Assembly (NCBI GenBank): GCA_900542825.1
Contig: UQOY01000002.1
Location: forward strand, 124,001 to 188,000
Direction of reading: 5' to 3'
Source of the DNA: an uncultured Collinsella sp.
GTDB lineage: Bacteria; Actinomycetota; Coriobacteriia; Coriobacteriales; Coriobacteriaceae
DNA length: 64,000 nt
The notes beneath the pieces were generated by a model. The model was not told where the DNA came from. It saw only the letters and a program-made list of their open reading frames with translations, and made no database searches. Of this stretch, positions 56,912 to 64,000 are shown piece by piece (the first letter of the stretch is position 1; each line of letters begins with the position of its first letter). The position numbers and the translations under genes are program-made.

Positions 56912-56938
56912 TGGGGCGGGGCACTTACCCAGGCAAAC

Positions 56939-57075
56939 GTCTCGATCTGTAACATCTAGACCCGCTTTTGGTGTCTAGATGTTACAGATCGAGATCATTC
57001 CGAGGGACAGCTCCGTTTGTCTCGATCTGTAACACGTAGACCCCGTTTTCACTGCTAGACGTTACAGATTGAGAC
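56939..57075. repeat. Palindrome array F: two 57-nt units
   Basis: Units at 56939-56995 and 57019-57075. The first is the most complete palindrome of the family: beyond the arms its centre also pairs (TCTAGAC with GTCTAGA), leaving an 11-base loop. This suggests the ancestral form of the unit. It lies between the convergent NRAMP and rubredoxin genes, in the gap 56912-57217. Confidence 0.95.
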
Positions 57076-57126
57076 AAACGGTCGGCCGGACTCACAACAG
57101 ACAGGATCGGCCAACAGCAACCGTGT

Positions 57127-57176
57127 TCCCTTGGGGACGGAGGAAAAGAGCCCCGGCCGAGAATTCGACCGGGCCC
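57127..57176 (-). terminator. Repeat fragment and weak rubredoxin terminator
   Basis: CCCTTGGGGACGGAGGAAAA (57128-57147) matches the right arm of the palindrome at 6522-6585. Directly next to it a GC-rich imperfect hairpin (57149-57176) is followed on the minus strand by TCTTTTCC, about 40 bases past the rubredoxin stop codon. Confidence 0.45.
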
Positions 57177-57217
57177 TTGGACAGAGCTATGTTCGGCTTT
57201 CGCCGTGTGTCTGCGAG

Positions 57218-57361
57218 CTACTCCTCGACGAGCTCAAACTGATCGGGACCGACGCCGCACACCGGGCACACATAATCCTCGGGCAGCTCGGGCGTATCGA
57301 CCTCAACCTCGTAACCGCAAACGACGCACACGAACTTATACGTCTTCTTCTCCTCAGCCAT
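57218..57361 (-). CDS. Rubredoxin
   Basis: 47 aa from the ATG at 57361, behind GAGAGGAG; the longer frame upstream lacks a ribosome binding site. Two CxxC motifs (CVVCGY, CPVCGVG) bind the single iron. It lacks the N-terminal Met-Lys start typical of clostridial rubredoxins but keeps the family length. Soluble one-electron carrier. It lies just after the flavin-reductase-like gene region on the same strand side, a common pairing in anaerobes for oxygen or peroxide detoxification. Confidence 0.92.
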   Translation of the reverse strand: MAEEKKTYKFVCVVCGYEVEVDTPELPEDYVCPVCGVGPDQFELVEE

Positions 57362-57450
57362 GATGTTCTCCTCTCGAACGCGACTGGTGATGTACTTCAT
57401 TTATCAGTATAGATTCTCAATAATATAATGCAAGTATTTTTAAAACATTT

Positions 57451-57954
57451 CTAGCCTTGATACGAGGACGCCTTCGGAGGCGTCTTGCCCTTCAGGACCT
57501 TATGGTAGTAATCGTAGGTGAGCGGCGTCTCGTCGCTTAGGCGCTCGGCATCCTCGACCTCGCCGATAAACAGTAGATGCGTGCCCACATCCACAGTGTC
57601 GATCAAACGGCAGCTAAACAGCGCCGCCGCGTGCTCGGGCACATAAGGCATGGCGAGAGCAGTCTCGCGAGTCTCGTACTTGGCAAACTTGTCATAGTCG
57701 CTGCTGGTGCGGAACCCAAAGTTACCGATGTAGAGCATATCGGCCGTCTGATCGATCACGGTCAGCGCGAACGCTTTGGCCGAAGCGATGACGCCCGAGG
57801 TGACGTTGTCCTTGTTCACGGCAACCGAAATGCACGGCGGCATGGACGTCACCTGCACCGCAGTGTTGATGACGCAGCCGGCGCGCAGCCCGTCTGCCGC
57901 GGCGCTCACCACGTACAGACCGCTCGGCATGGTAAAGAACGCAGTTTTGTCCAT
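57451..57954 (-). CDS. Flavin-reductase-like FMN-binding protein
   Basis: 167 aa from the ATG at 57954, preceded by GGGGAG; the longer frame upstream would run into a terminator hairpin. Split-barrel FMN-binding fold: MPSGLYVVSA at the start, PPCISVAVNKDN in the middle and a conserved LLFIGEVEDAERL near the end. Such proteins pass electrons between NAD(P)H or rubredoxin and flavin. The 89-base gap to rubredoxin suggests joint regulation. Confidence 0.85.
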   Translation of the reverse strand: MDKTAFFTMPSGLYVVSAAADGLRAGCVINTAVQVTSMPPCISVAVNKDNVTSGVIASAKAFALTVIDQTADMLYIGNFGFRTSSDYDKFAKYETRETALAMPYVPEHAAALFSCRLIDTVDVGTHLLFIGEVEDAERLSDETPLTYDYYHKVLKGKTPPKASSYQG

Positions 57955-58004
57955 AACAATCACTCCCCTAACCCGGGTTGGAACCTCATGGATGTATGTA
58001 CCCA

Positions 58005-58039
58005 CAAAAAAGGCGGCGCCCATAACGGACGCCGCCTTT
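58005..58039 (-). terminator. Terminator of the TPR-smpB operon
   Basis: On the minus strand AAAGGCGGCG pairs with CGCCGCCTTT around an 11-base loop, followed by TTTTTT. It lies between smpB and the flavin-reductase gene and separates the two units. Confidence 0.88.
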
Positions 58040-58083
58040 GAGACATATGTGTCAAAACAGTATAAGCAAGATGAGACGCCCGC

Positions 58084-58150
58084 AGTTGCGGTGAAATAGG
58101 GACTGAATAGCCCCTCAAACAGGCAAAACAGTCCGTATTCCACCGCAACT
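58084..58150. repeat. 67-nt inverted repeat, AGTTGCGGTGAAATA family, copy 3
   Basis: Same length as the copies at 6627 and 42700 and closest to the first (shared AGGGACTGAA and CAAAACAGT). It lies 12 bases after the smpB stop codon. Confidence 0.82.
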
Positions 58151-58162
58151 TACACAGAGCGC

Positions 58163-58633
58163 CTAGCGATTACGCTCCTTAAGTGCGCGGTCAATCTCGC
58201 GCTGAACATCGCGCTTGGCCATATCCTCGCGCTTGTCGTAAAGCTTCTTGCCGCGGCCTAGGCCCAGCAGCAGCTTTACGCGGCCGTCGGTATTAAAGTA
58301 GAGCTCCAACGGTACCAGCGCATAACCACGGTTACGAAGTTTGCCGTCGAGAAAGTCAATCTCCTTGCGGTGCAGCAGCAGACGACGACGGCGATCCGGG
58401 TCGCGGTTCCACACGCCACCATGGCTATAAGGGTGAATATGCAGACCCACGAGCCAGCACTCGCCGCCACGAATCAGTGCAAAGGTATCGGTAATCTGGC
58501 ACGCGCGCTCGCGAATCGACTTGACCTCGGTGCCACTCAGCTCAATGCCACACTCAAAGGTCTCATCGATAAAGTACTCGTGGTGTGCCGAGCGATTCTT
58601 GGAGATGAGCTTGCGCTCGCGCTTACTGGGCAT
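58163..58633 (-). CDS. smpB: SsrA-binding protein (trans-translation)
   Basis: 156 aa from the ATG at 58633; the start overlaps the TPR gene by 11 bases. Conserved SmpB core: KNRSAHHEYFIDETFECGIEL, GTEVKSIR and YSHG, with the basic tail KLYDKREDMAKRD. It loads tmRNA onto stalled ribosomes. The tmRNA gene itself is not in the window. Confidence 0.95.
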   Translation of the reverse strand: MPSKRERKLISKNRSAHHEYFIDETFECGIELSGTEVKSIRERACQITDTFALIRGGECWLVGLHIHPYSHGGVWNRDPDRRRRLLLHRKEIDFLDGKLRNRGYALVPLELYFNTDGRVKLLLGLGRGKKLYDKREDMAKRDVQREIDRALKERNR

Positions 58634-59540
58634 CGCCGGCCTCCTTGGCGCCATCGGCGTTTGAGCCCGCGGCGTCGCGCTTTGCCTTGCGCTCAGCATT
58701 GAGCTCGGCGTCGCTCTCGCGCACCAGTTTGATAATCGCCGCGCAGGCCTCCTCGCCCACCAAGTCGCGAGCACGCACCGTCAGGCGCGTCGCCTCCTGC
58801 TTGTCGCCGTCGCTTGCAGCATCGGTCGCGCACATAATCAGGCAGATGGCAATCTCGGCCGAAGGCGAGGTCGGCACGCCTTGCAGGCTCAGCTCGCCCA
58901 TCACGTGGTCGTCGCTCTCATCGGCGGCATCCGGATAGGCAGTATGGATCTTGTTGAGCAGGCGCGTCGTATGCGCATCGCCAGGGGCCAAGCGCAGCGC
59001 CAGACGCGCGCAACCCACGGCCGCCGAGACGTTCTCGGTCTCGGGCTCAAGGAAATAATGGCCCAAGTTGGCATAGGCGCGGGCGGCACACTTGCCGTCG
59101 CTCGCACGCTCTAGCACCGAGAACGAGAGCGATGCCCATTCCTGCTTGTCCTCGAGCGCACGGAACAGCTCGGCCAGATCCAGGCGGTAGTTGCAGTTCA
59201 TGGGGTCCCAGCGCACGGCCTGCATCAAGGCGTTACGAGCACTCACATAATCCTGCTGGCGAATGTAGGCATACGCCATGTCGGAATACAGGCGATCAAA
59301 GGGCACCTCGACCTGCACGAGCTCGCGCGGATCCTTTTCCACGCGGCGATAGGCCAAGCGCTCAAACTTGCTATCGAAGCTAAAGTATTGGCGCTTCTCC
59401 TCCGTCTTGCACTCGGCATCGATATACTCCTCGGCGAGCTCAACCAGACGCTCCAGCAGCGGCGTCGCCGTGGCCAGGTCGCCCTGCGTCAGATAGTTCT
59501 CGGCATACGTGATGTCTTGCAAGCTGATGGGCAGATCCAT
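58623..59540 (-). CDS. Tetratricopeptide-repeat protein
   Basis: 305 aa from the ATG at 59540, behind GAGGAGTAG. Helical repeats with TPR spacing lie at about residues 80-200 (AYAYIRQQDYVSARNALMQAV..., YANLGHYF...), and an Ala/Lys-rich helix closes the protein. No signal peptide. It precedes and overlaps smpB. Role unknown; a protein-interaction scaffold is likely. Confidence 0.8.
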   Translation of the reverse strand: MDLPISLQDITYAENYLTQGDLATATPLLERLVELAEEYIDAECKTEEKRQYFSFDSKFERLAYRRVEKDPRELVQVEVPFDRLYSDMAYAYIRQQDYVSARNALMQAVRWDPMNCNYRLDLAELFRALEDKQEWASLSFSVLERASDGKCAARAYANLGHYFLEPETENVSAAVGCARLALRLAPGDAHTTRLLNKIHTAYPDAADESDDHVMGELSLQGVPTSPSAEIAICLIMCATDAASDGDKQEATRLTVRARDLVGEEACAAIIKLVRESDAELNAERKAKRDAAGSNADGAKEAGDAQ

Positions 59541-59596
59541 GGCTACTCCTCGATCTGAGCGAAACACGGCAGACGCCGCATATACGGTCAATACAC

Positions 59597-59625
59597 AAAA
59601 CCCGGGTCTCTTTCGAGGCCCGGGC
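59597..59625 (-). terminator. Terminator downstream of the tRNA pair
   Basis: On the minus strand GCCCGGGCCTC pairs with GAGACCCGGGT around CGAAA and is followed by TTTTG, 11 bases past the CCA end of tRNA-Glu. Confidence 0.8.
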
Positions 59626-59635
59626 GTTCATTTTG

Positions 59636-59712
59636 TGGTAGCCCGTACCAGATTCGAACTGGTGATCTCCGCCTTGAGAGGGCGGCGTCCTAAACCGCTA
59701 GACGAACGGGCC
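59636..59712 (-). tRNA. tRNA-Glu (CTC)
   Basis: Cloverleaf on the minus strand: acceptor GGCCCGT/ACGGGCT, anticodon stem CCGCC/GGCGG with loop CTCTCAA (anticodon CTC), T-loop TTCGAAT, encoded CCA. Confidence 0.95.
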
Positions 59713-59729
59713 ATATGTAGCAAATGCAA

Positions 59730-59803
59730 TGGCTGGGATGGAGGGAGTCGAACCCCCATTGACGGAACCAGAATCCGCTGTCCTGCCATTAGACGACATC
59801 CCA
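59730..59803 (-). tRNA. tRNA-Gln (CTG)
   Basis: Minus strand: acceptor TGGGATG/CATCCCA, anticodon loop TTCTGGT (anticodon CTG), T-loop TTCGACT, encoded CCA. 17 bases separate it from tRNA-Glu, so they form one transcript. Confidence 0.95.
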
Positions 59804-59847
59804 ATGACTGCATCGCTGCGCTCGGCTGTGCCTTTGCGCAAGAAAGA

Positions 59848-59876
59848 AATATACGGGAAGTTCTACGGTGGCGCAA
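59848..59876 (-). promoter_or_regulatory. Promoter of the tRNA-Gln/tRNA-Glu operon
   Basis: TTGCGC and TATATT are separated by exactly 17 bases on the minus strand, ending about 45 bases before the tRNA-Gln 5' end. Confidence 0.65.
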
Positions 59877-60079
59877 GCCCCATTTTTAACTTTTTTGAAA
59901 ATCGGCCAATTTGGCCCGATTTAGCCCGACCCGTGAAGGACCTGTGGAGCTAGCCGCCACACACGAAGGACAGAACGCCGCGAACGGTAGCCGTCGACCG
60001 TTGGCAGATTCTATCGCGAAAACGATAGCACCAGGTAACACAATCGAAGCGACAATAATCGCGTAGACATCGAGGCGCC

Positions 60080-60490
60080 ATGGACGAAGAGCTAGATTAC
60101 CTATGGGAGACCTTGGGGCTCGAGATATCCGCCAGACCTTGGCCCGACCGGGACAAAATCCACCCCACGCTACGTCCCGCCATCACGGTGATGCAAGCGG
60201 AATACCGTCACGCCTCGTTTTTAATGATGCGGACGTCATGGCACGCGGCGCTCCCCGACCTCAAACGCATCCAGGCGAGCCTCGTCGAGCTATCCGGCAT
60301 GCCGACCATCATATCCGAGACGCATCTGGGGCGACGACAGCGCGAACGCCTGCAGCGACAGCGGATTCCGTTCATCTGCCCCGGCATTCAGGCATATCTG
60401 CCCTTTATGGACGAAGAGTGCTGGAGCGGCACGCCCAACAAACAGGTAAAGATCTACGACCCACACGAATGGGCGCAGCTGGAGGGCTGA
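60080..60490 (+). CDS. 136-aa protein resembling part of a winged-helix regulator
   Basis: ATG at 60080. Soluble. The segment RRQRERLQRQRIPFICPGIQ and the following AYLPFMD recall a conserved stretch in longer MarR-like DNA-binding proteins, where a helix-turn-helix domain follows; here the protein stops about 30 residues later. It may be a truncated regulator or a stand-alone domain. No operon partner. A palindrome array begins 20 bases after the stop codon. Confidence 0.55.
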   Translation: MDEELDYLWETLGLEISARPWPDRDKIHPTLRPAITVMQAEYRHASFLMMRTSWHAALPDLKRIQASLVELSGMPTIISETHLGRRQRERLQRQRIPFICPGIQAYLPFMDEECWSGTPNKQVKIYDPHEWAQLEG

Positions 60491-60509
60491 CTGGGGCAGG
60501 CCCGCCGGC

Positions 60510-60741
60510 GGAAAGTGCGTCCCAGATTTCAAGCTCAAACTGGTCCCCACTTTCCCGTCGAGCCCTCAACCGGAAACCGTGTCCCACAATCGAAGCTCAG
60601 AATGGGACGTGCTTTCCGCAACCGGCCACTTTGGGAAAGTGCATCCCGTTCTGGAAGCGAATTCCGGGGCGCAGTTTCCCGTAGAGCCTCCAACCGGAAA
60701 CCGTGTCCCAGAATCAGTGCTCGAAACGGGACGCACTTTCC
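60510..60741. repeat. Second palindrome array: four 46-nt units, period 62
   Basis: Units at 60510-60555, 60572-60617, 60634-60679 and 60696-60741 are each exactly 46 nt: 15-nt arm (GGAAAnnGnGTCCCA type), 16-nt centre, 15-nt reverse arm (TGGGACGnnCTTTCC type), with 16-nt spacers. Arms and lengths differ from the 57-nt family but the construction is the same. It fills the gap 60491-60748 between convergent genes. Confidence 0.9.
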
Positions 60742-60748
60742 GCAGTTG

Positions 60749-61108
60749 TTACAGCAGCGCCTCGGCCCAGGCCGCTTCCCTAAAGCCAGGAATCGCAAAG
60801 TCATCGCCCACCAGCAGCGGACGCTTAACCAGCATGCCGTCGGTCGCCAACAGCTCGTAACATTCCTGATCCGTCATCCCCGCGTCCAGGCGCGCCTTCA
60901 GGCCAAGCTCTCGATACTTCATACCCGACGAGTTAAAGAAGCGTCGCACCGGCAACCCCGAACGAGCAATCCAGGTCGCAAGTTCCTCAGCCGAAGGATT
61001 GTCTGTAACAATATCGCGATCGACATACTCAACCCCATGCTCGTCCAACCAGGCCTTGGCCTTTTTACACGTCGAGCATTTGGGATATTCAACAAACAGC
61101 ACTGCCAT
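60749..61108 (-). CDS. Spx/ArsC-family thioredoxin-like protein
   Basis: 119 aa from the ATG at 61108. Thioredoxin-like fold with YPKCSTCKKAKAWL near the start: Cys residues spaced CxxC. The GLPVRRFFNSSG and KRPLLV segments are typical of the ArsC/Spx/YffB group. It may act as a reductase or as an RNA-polymerase-binding regulator; the missing context does not decide. Confidence 0.85.
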   Translation of the reverse strand: MAVLFVEYPKCSTCKKAKAWLDEHGVEYVDRDIVTDNPSAEELATWIARSGLPVRRFFNSSGMKYRELGLKARLDAGMTDQECYELLATDGMLVKRPLLVGDDFAIPGFREAAWAEALL

Positions 61109-61204
61109 GGAAACCCTCCAGATACAGATCAGACAACGTGGATGGGCGCATACCAAACAAGGAATACACGCACGATTGAGCAATTGTAGTCCATGCGCCA
61201 CACG

Positions 61205-62257
61205 CTAAACGAACCGTACCCCAAAGCCTCGCTTAACAAACGGCAGTAACTCCATCGCCTCGGGCGCAATATGACCTACAACGTTCATGCGCTCGTCGCC
61301 GGGAAGGTCGACTCGTGCGATCTCCAGCTCGCCTTCGTAGCGCCCATATCCGCTATTGCTGACGGCAATCGACCCCGCTTTTCGCGGCAGGCCTGCACCG
61401 ACATTCGTCGGCACGGAATCCGGCTTAAGCGACGTACGCGACTCCTGAGACCTAAAAATAAGGGCGCTCGAGTCAGGCCGATCGTGATGGACTTGCCCCA
61501 ACAAATAGGAGTACCCGGGGTCGAGCTGGCACGGCATGTCAACATGCCCAGCAGAAACTTGAGCAAACTGCGCCCAACCTGCATCGGAAAGATCGGGGTC
61601 GCCGACCAAAACAATGTCGCAATCGGCGCCATGTGCGAGCTCAAGCATGTTGAGGGCAACCTTTGACGCGCGACCGCGCTGTGCCTCAACCGTCGGCAAG
61701 CCCTCGAATACCGGCCCGCGAACGTTGGCATCGCCCGGCACAAAAGCCATGATTTCAAAGCCGAGCGCCGCAAGACGAAGATTCGTCCGAGCAACATCTT
61801 CAAGAGCTAAACCGGTATAAGGCTTGGGGTAAAAATTGTGGCAGGCGGCGAAACGAGTCACATCGGCGCCGGCTTCTCGCCACGATGCGATTTCATCAGG
61901 ACTCACCGTCGATGCATTGACCACAATGCGAAATACACCGGACAGTTCCGCGACCCGCTGGGCACTAAAGCCGTAATCCAGGCGCAGGTATTCCAGTCCC
62001 AGATCGCGCAAATCCTCCATGCGTTCAAGGCCCAGCAAATCGCACGTGCGCGGCCCCACATCGGCAATGAGCGCAATACCGCGAGCGGAAAGCAGCGACA
62101 GCACCTGGCGAACCTTATCGGCATATGCCGCTCCCCCATCCTCGGGAATATGCAGCGAGGTAAACGCATAGCGCGCACCCGCCGCGGCACCATGTTCAAT
62201 CGTCCGCTCGATATCCTGCGCAGGACTGGAAAGATAGACAGAAATACCCGTTCTCAC
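61205..62257 (-). CDS. mupG: 6-phospho-N-acetylmuramidase-like (MupG family, DUF871)
   Basis: 350 aa; GTG at 62257 behind AAAGGAG. N-terminal TIM-barrel with ISVYLSS and HIPEDGG, LRLDYGF, and HNFYPKPYTGL, which are recognisable family signatures; a smaller C-terminal beta domain follows. MupG cleaves MurNAc-6-phosphate-GlcNAc disaccharides during muropeptide recovery. Its neighbours, the PTS permease and murQ, complete the same salvage route. A terminator lies between the PTS gene and this one, so part of its expression may be attenuated. Confidence 0.85.
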   Translation of the reverse strand: MRTGISVYLSSPAQDIERTIEHGAAAGARYAFTSLHIPEDGGAAYADKVRQVLSLLSARGIALIADVGPRTCDLLGLERMEDLRDLGLEYLRLDYGFSAQRVAELSGVFRIVVNASTVSPDEIASWREAGADVTRFAACHNFYPKPYTGLALEDVARTNLRLAALGFEIMAFVPGDANVRGPVFEGLPTVEAQRGRASKVALNMLELAHGADCDIVLVGDPDLSDAGWAQFAQVSAGHVDMPCQLDPGYSYLLGQVHHDRPDSSALIFRSQESRTSLKPDSVPTNVGAGLPRKAGSIAVSNSGYGRYEGELEIARVDLPGDERMNVVGHIAPEAMELLPFVKRGFGVRFV

Positions 62258-62273
62258 GCTTCGATTCTCCTTT

Positions 62274-62307
62274 AAAAAAGGCCGGCGGAGCAGTTAGCCC
62301 CGCCGGC
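62274..62307 (-). terminator. Terminator between the PTS gene and mupG
   Basis: On the minus strand GCCGGCGGGG pairs with CTCCGCCGGC around a 9-base loop and is followed by CTTTTTT. It lies directly before the mupG ribosome binding site. Confidence 0.85.
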
Positions 62308-62374
62308 ACAACCATAGCATCAAAAGATCTGCGGCACGTCATGACGCTCGAATGACATAGCGCGCAACATCAGG

Positions 62375-63805
62375 CTACTCGCCAAAGAACTCGTTGATCT
62401 TCTGCTCGTCGACGCCGAAGAACCACGTCAGGACAAAGCCGGCGGCATAGGCAAGCAGCATGGCGGCAACATAGCCGAGCTGCTGGCCGGGAACGACAAT
62501 CAGCAGACCAAACAGACCGGAAACGCCCTGAGAAACCGTGCCGATGTGAAGCAGCGCCGCGAGCGCACCGCCAAATCCGGCACCTAGGCAGGCCGTCACA
62601 AACGGGCGGACAAGCGGCAGCGTAACGGCATACATCAGAGGCTCGCCAACGCCCAGGATGCCAACGGGAATGGACTCTGCGACATACTTCTTAAGCTTGG
62701 CGTTCTTGGTCTTAAAGTACAGCGCCAGACCGGCACCGACCTGACCGCCGCCAGCCATCATAAGGATGGGCAGCAGGTAGTTGATGCCCTTGGTAGCGCC
62801 CTCGGGATCGTTGAGCATAGCGTGGATCGGCGTAAGTGCCTGATGCAGGCCAACGGACACCAGCGGCAAGAAGCCTGCCGACAGGATATAGCCGCCCAGA
62901 ACGCCCAGCTTCTCAAAGATAAAGGTAAGGACGCTAAAGATGGCTGCCGTCAACCATGCACCAACCGGCTGGATGACGAGCATCAGGGCAAAGGCACCGA
63001 TGATGAGTACCAGCAGCGGAGACAGGAACGTATCGAGCGCGTTGGGCATGACCTTGCGAATCTGACGCTCCATCCAGGCGAAAAATGCGCCAGCGATGAG
63101 AGCCGCGATCATACCGCCCGCAGCGGGATTGTACTGTGCATTGGTGAGCGGCAGCAGAATAGCGGTGCTGGGATCGGCGGCGCCAGGCGCAAGCAGGGGC
63201 ATAGCGCTGTTAGCGATGCACATCATGCCGGCGATACCGCCCAGCGCAGCGGAGCCACCAAACTCGCGCGCCGCGTTATAGCCCACCAAGATGGGCAGAT
63301 AGGCAAACAGGGCCCAGCCCATGGAACGAATGCCCTGGTACCACCACTCATCTGCAAGCGCGCCTGCCGTCGAGACATTAATGACGTTGCAGATACCGTT
63401 GATAAGGCCAGCCGCAATGATGCCGGGAAGCAGGGCGACGAAGACATTGGAAATCTTCTTGAGGAAGGCCTGAACCGGCTTGGACTCGTACTTGGCCTTC
63501 TGCGCGGCCTTGTTTGTGGCCGCAGCGTCAACCACGCTCTCGTCAGCAACGCCCTTCGCAAGGCCGGTAAGCCCGGAGAACTCTTCAAGTACCTTATTCA
63601 CCTTGCCCGGACCCAGCACAATCTGCATCGTGTCGTCCTCGACCAGGCCCATTACGCCATCGAGCGCCTTAATGCCCTCCGTGTCGACGTTGCCCGTATC
63701 TTTGACGGTCACGCGCAGGCGCGTCATGCACGCCGCATTTGCCAGCACATTGCTTTTACCGCCCAAAAGGTCCAGCAGCTTTTGGGCAAGCTCCTTGTTC
63801 GTCAT
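62375..63805 (-). CDS. murP: PTS transporter EIIBC, N-acetylmuramate type
   Basis: 476 aa from the ATG at 63805, behind AAGGAGGAG. N-terminal EIIB domain (about 1-85) with the phospho-Cys in NAACMTRLRV and GPGKVNKV; then an EIIC domain of about ten hydrophobic helices. No EIIA is fused, as usual for the glucose-family MurP/sucrose group, so a shared EIIA must serve it. Between murQ and mupG it should import and phosphorylate MurNAc or MurNAc-GlcNAc. The substrate is inferred from the neighbours. Confidence 0.85.
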   Translation of the reverse strand: MTNKELAQKLLDLLGGKSNVLANAACMTRLRVTVKDTGNVDTEGIKALDGVMGLVEDDTMQIVLGPGKVNKVLEEFSGLTGLAKGVADESVVDAAATNKAAQKAKYESKPVQAFLKKISNVFVALLPGIIAAGLINGICNVINVSTAGALADEWWYQGIRSMGWALFAYLPILVGYNAAREFGGSAALGGIAGMMCIANSAMPLLAPGAADPSTAILLPLTNAQYNPAAGGMIAALIAGAFFAWMERQIRKVMPNALDTFLSPLLVLIIGAFALMLVIQPVGAWLTAAIFSVLTFIFEKLGVLGGYILSAGFLPLVSVGLHQALTPIHAMLNDPEGATKGINYLLPILMMAGGGQVGAGLALYFKTKNAKLKKYVAESIPVGILGVGEPLMYAVTLPLVRPFVTACLGAGFGGALAALLHIGTVSQGVSGLFGLLIVVPGQQLGYVAAMLLAYAAGFVLTWFFGVDEQKINEFFGE

Positions 63806-63862
63806 AACTCCTCCTTGTATTGAAAATCTCGTCTGGATGTCATTTAGCCTCACGATGTGCGC

Positions 63863-64000
63863 CTACCGCGCATTTGCATCGTCCTTCTTATCGCCACGCA
63901 CTGCAGCGCGAACATGCCCGCGCGCCCGCTCAAGAGCCACCGCAGCCTGCTCGGCATCGCAGCCCAGCAGCACCGAGACAATAGCGGTTTTAACGTGGCC
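63863..64000 (-). CDS. murQ: N-acetylmuramic acid 6-phosphate etherase, C-terminal end (partial)
   Basis: The frame is open from the window edge to the stop at 63863. Its 45 residues, beginning GHVKTAIVSVLLGCDAEQA, match the terminal helices of MurQ, then a short charged tail. MurQ converts MurNAc-6-phosphate to GlcNAc-6-phosphate and lactate. It is the first gene of the murQ-murP-mupG operon as seen here, 57 bases before murP. Confidence 0.8.
   Translation of the reverse strand, partial: GHVKTAIVSVLLGCDAEQAAVALERARGHVRAAVRGDKKDDANAR

Overview
The window is a GC-rich chromosomal segment of an anaerobic actinobacterium. The gene set fits Coriobacteriia, most likely a gut Collinsella: an [FeFe] hydrogenase with an NAD(P)H-type partner, rubredoxin with a flavin reductase, a MurNAc salvage operon, a DEAD-box helicase with an Arg/Gly-rich tail, and many intergenic palindromic repeats. 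The genus is inferred from gene content and repeat style; no rRNA is present.

Layout. 0-6.3 kb (minus): NAD(P)H/flavin oxidoreductase, [FeFe] hydrogenase, Tat-type substrate-binding lipoprotein and a fused ABC permease-ATPase in one tight operon. 6.8-9.1 kb: DEAD-box helicase. 9.7-10.3 kb: GNAT acetyltransferase. 10.4-39.4 kb: a large signalling locus. Its plus-strand arm holds a 1129-aa triple-repeat protein, an unknown protein, a membrane RCK-like/RyR-like protein and a TIR-DUF4357 protein. These converge on a ten-gene minus-strand operon: coiled-coil protein, FHA/zinc-ribbon protein, radical SAM activase, HSP100-type AAA+ ATPase, PP2C phosphatase, membrane Ser/Thr kinase with 11 FHA-bait-like threonine motifs, two unknown proteins and two paralogous leucine-rich membrane proteins. 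Two further kinases, a zinc-ribbon membrane protein and a second FHA protein follow. 39.9-43.1 kb: copA, copZ and csoR with a GC-rich operator. 43.2-47.7 kb: zinc-ribbon membrane protein, amidohydrolase, a nuclease-like orphan tightly boxed between two palindrome arrays, and a hypothetical gene. 48.1-54.3 kb: gltD-gltB. 54.8-56.9 kb: gpmA and an NRAMP transporter. 57.2-59.5 kb: rubredoxin, flavin reductase, smpB, TPR protein. 59.6-59.8 kb: tRNA-Glu and tRNA-Gln. 60-61 kb: a short regulator-like fragment, a 62-bp-period palindrome array and an Spx/ArsC-like protein. 61.2-64 kb: mupG, a MurP-like PTS gene and the 3' end of murQ.

What stands out. The 10.4-39.4 kb locus carries a complete threonine-phosphorylation circuit (three kinases, one phosphatase, two FHA readers, a kinase tail of repeated pThr-type motifs) coupled to an AAA+ remodeller, a radical SAM enzyme, a TIR protein and a channel-like sensor. 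The palindrome GTTGCGCAAC occurs at most of its promoter regions and, by eye, nowhere else in the window, which suggests one shared regulator. Independently, 22 copies of an exactly 57-nt inverted repeat sit in six arrays with an 80-81-nt period, and a second family forms four 46-nt units with a 62-nt period. These look CRISPR-like in spacing but are palindromic units and not CRISPRs.
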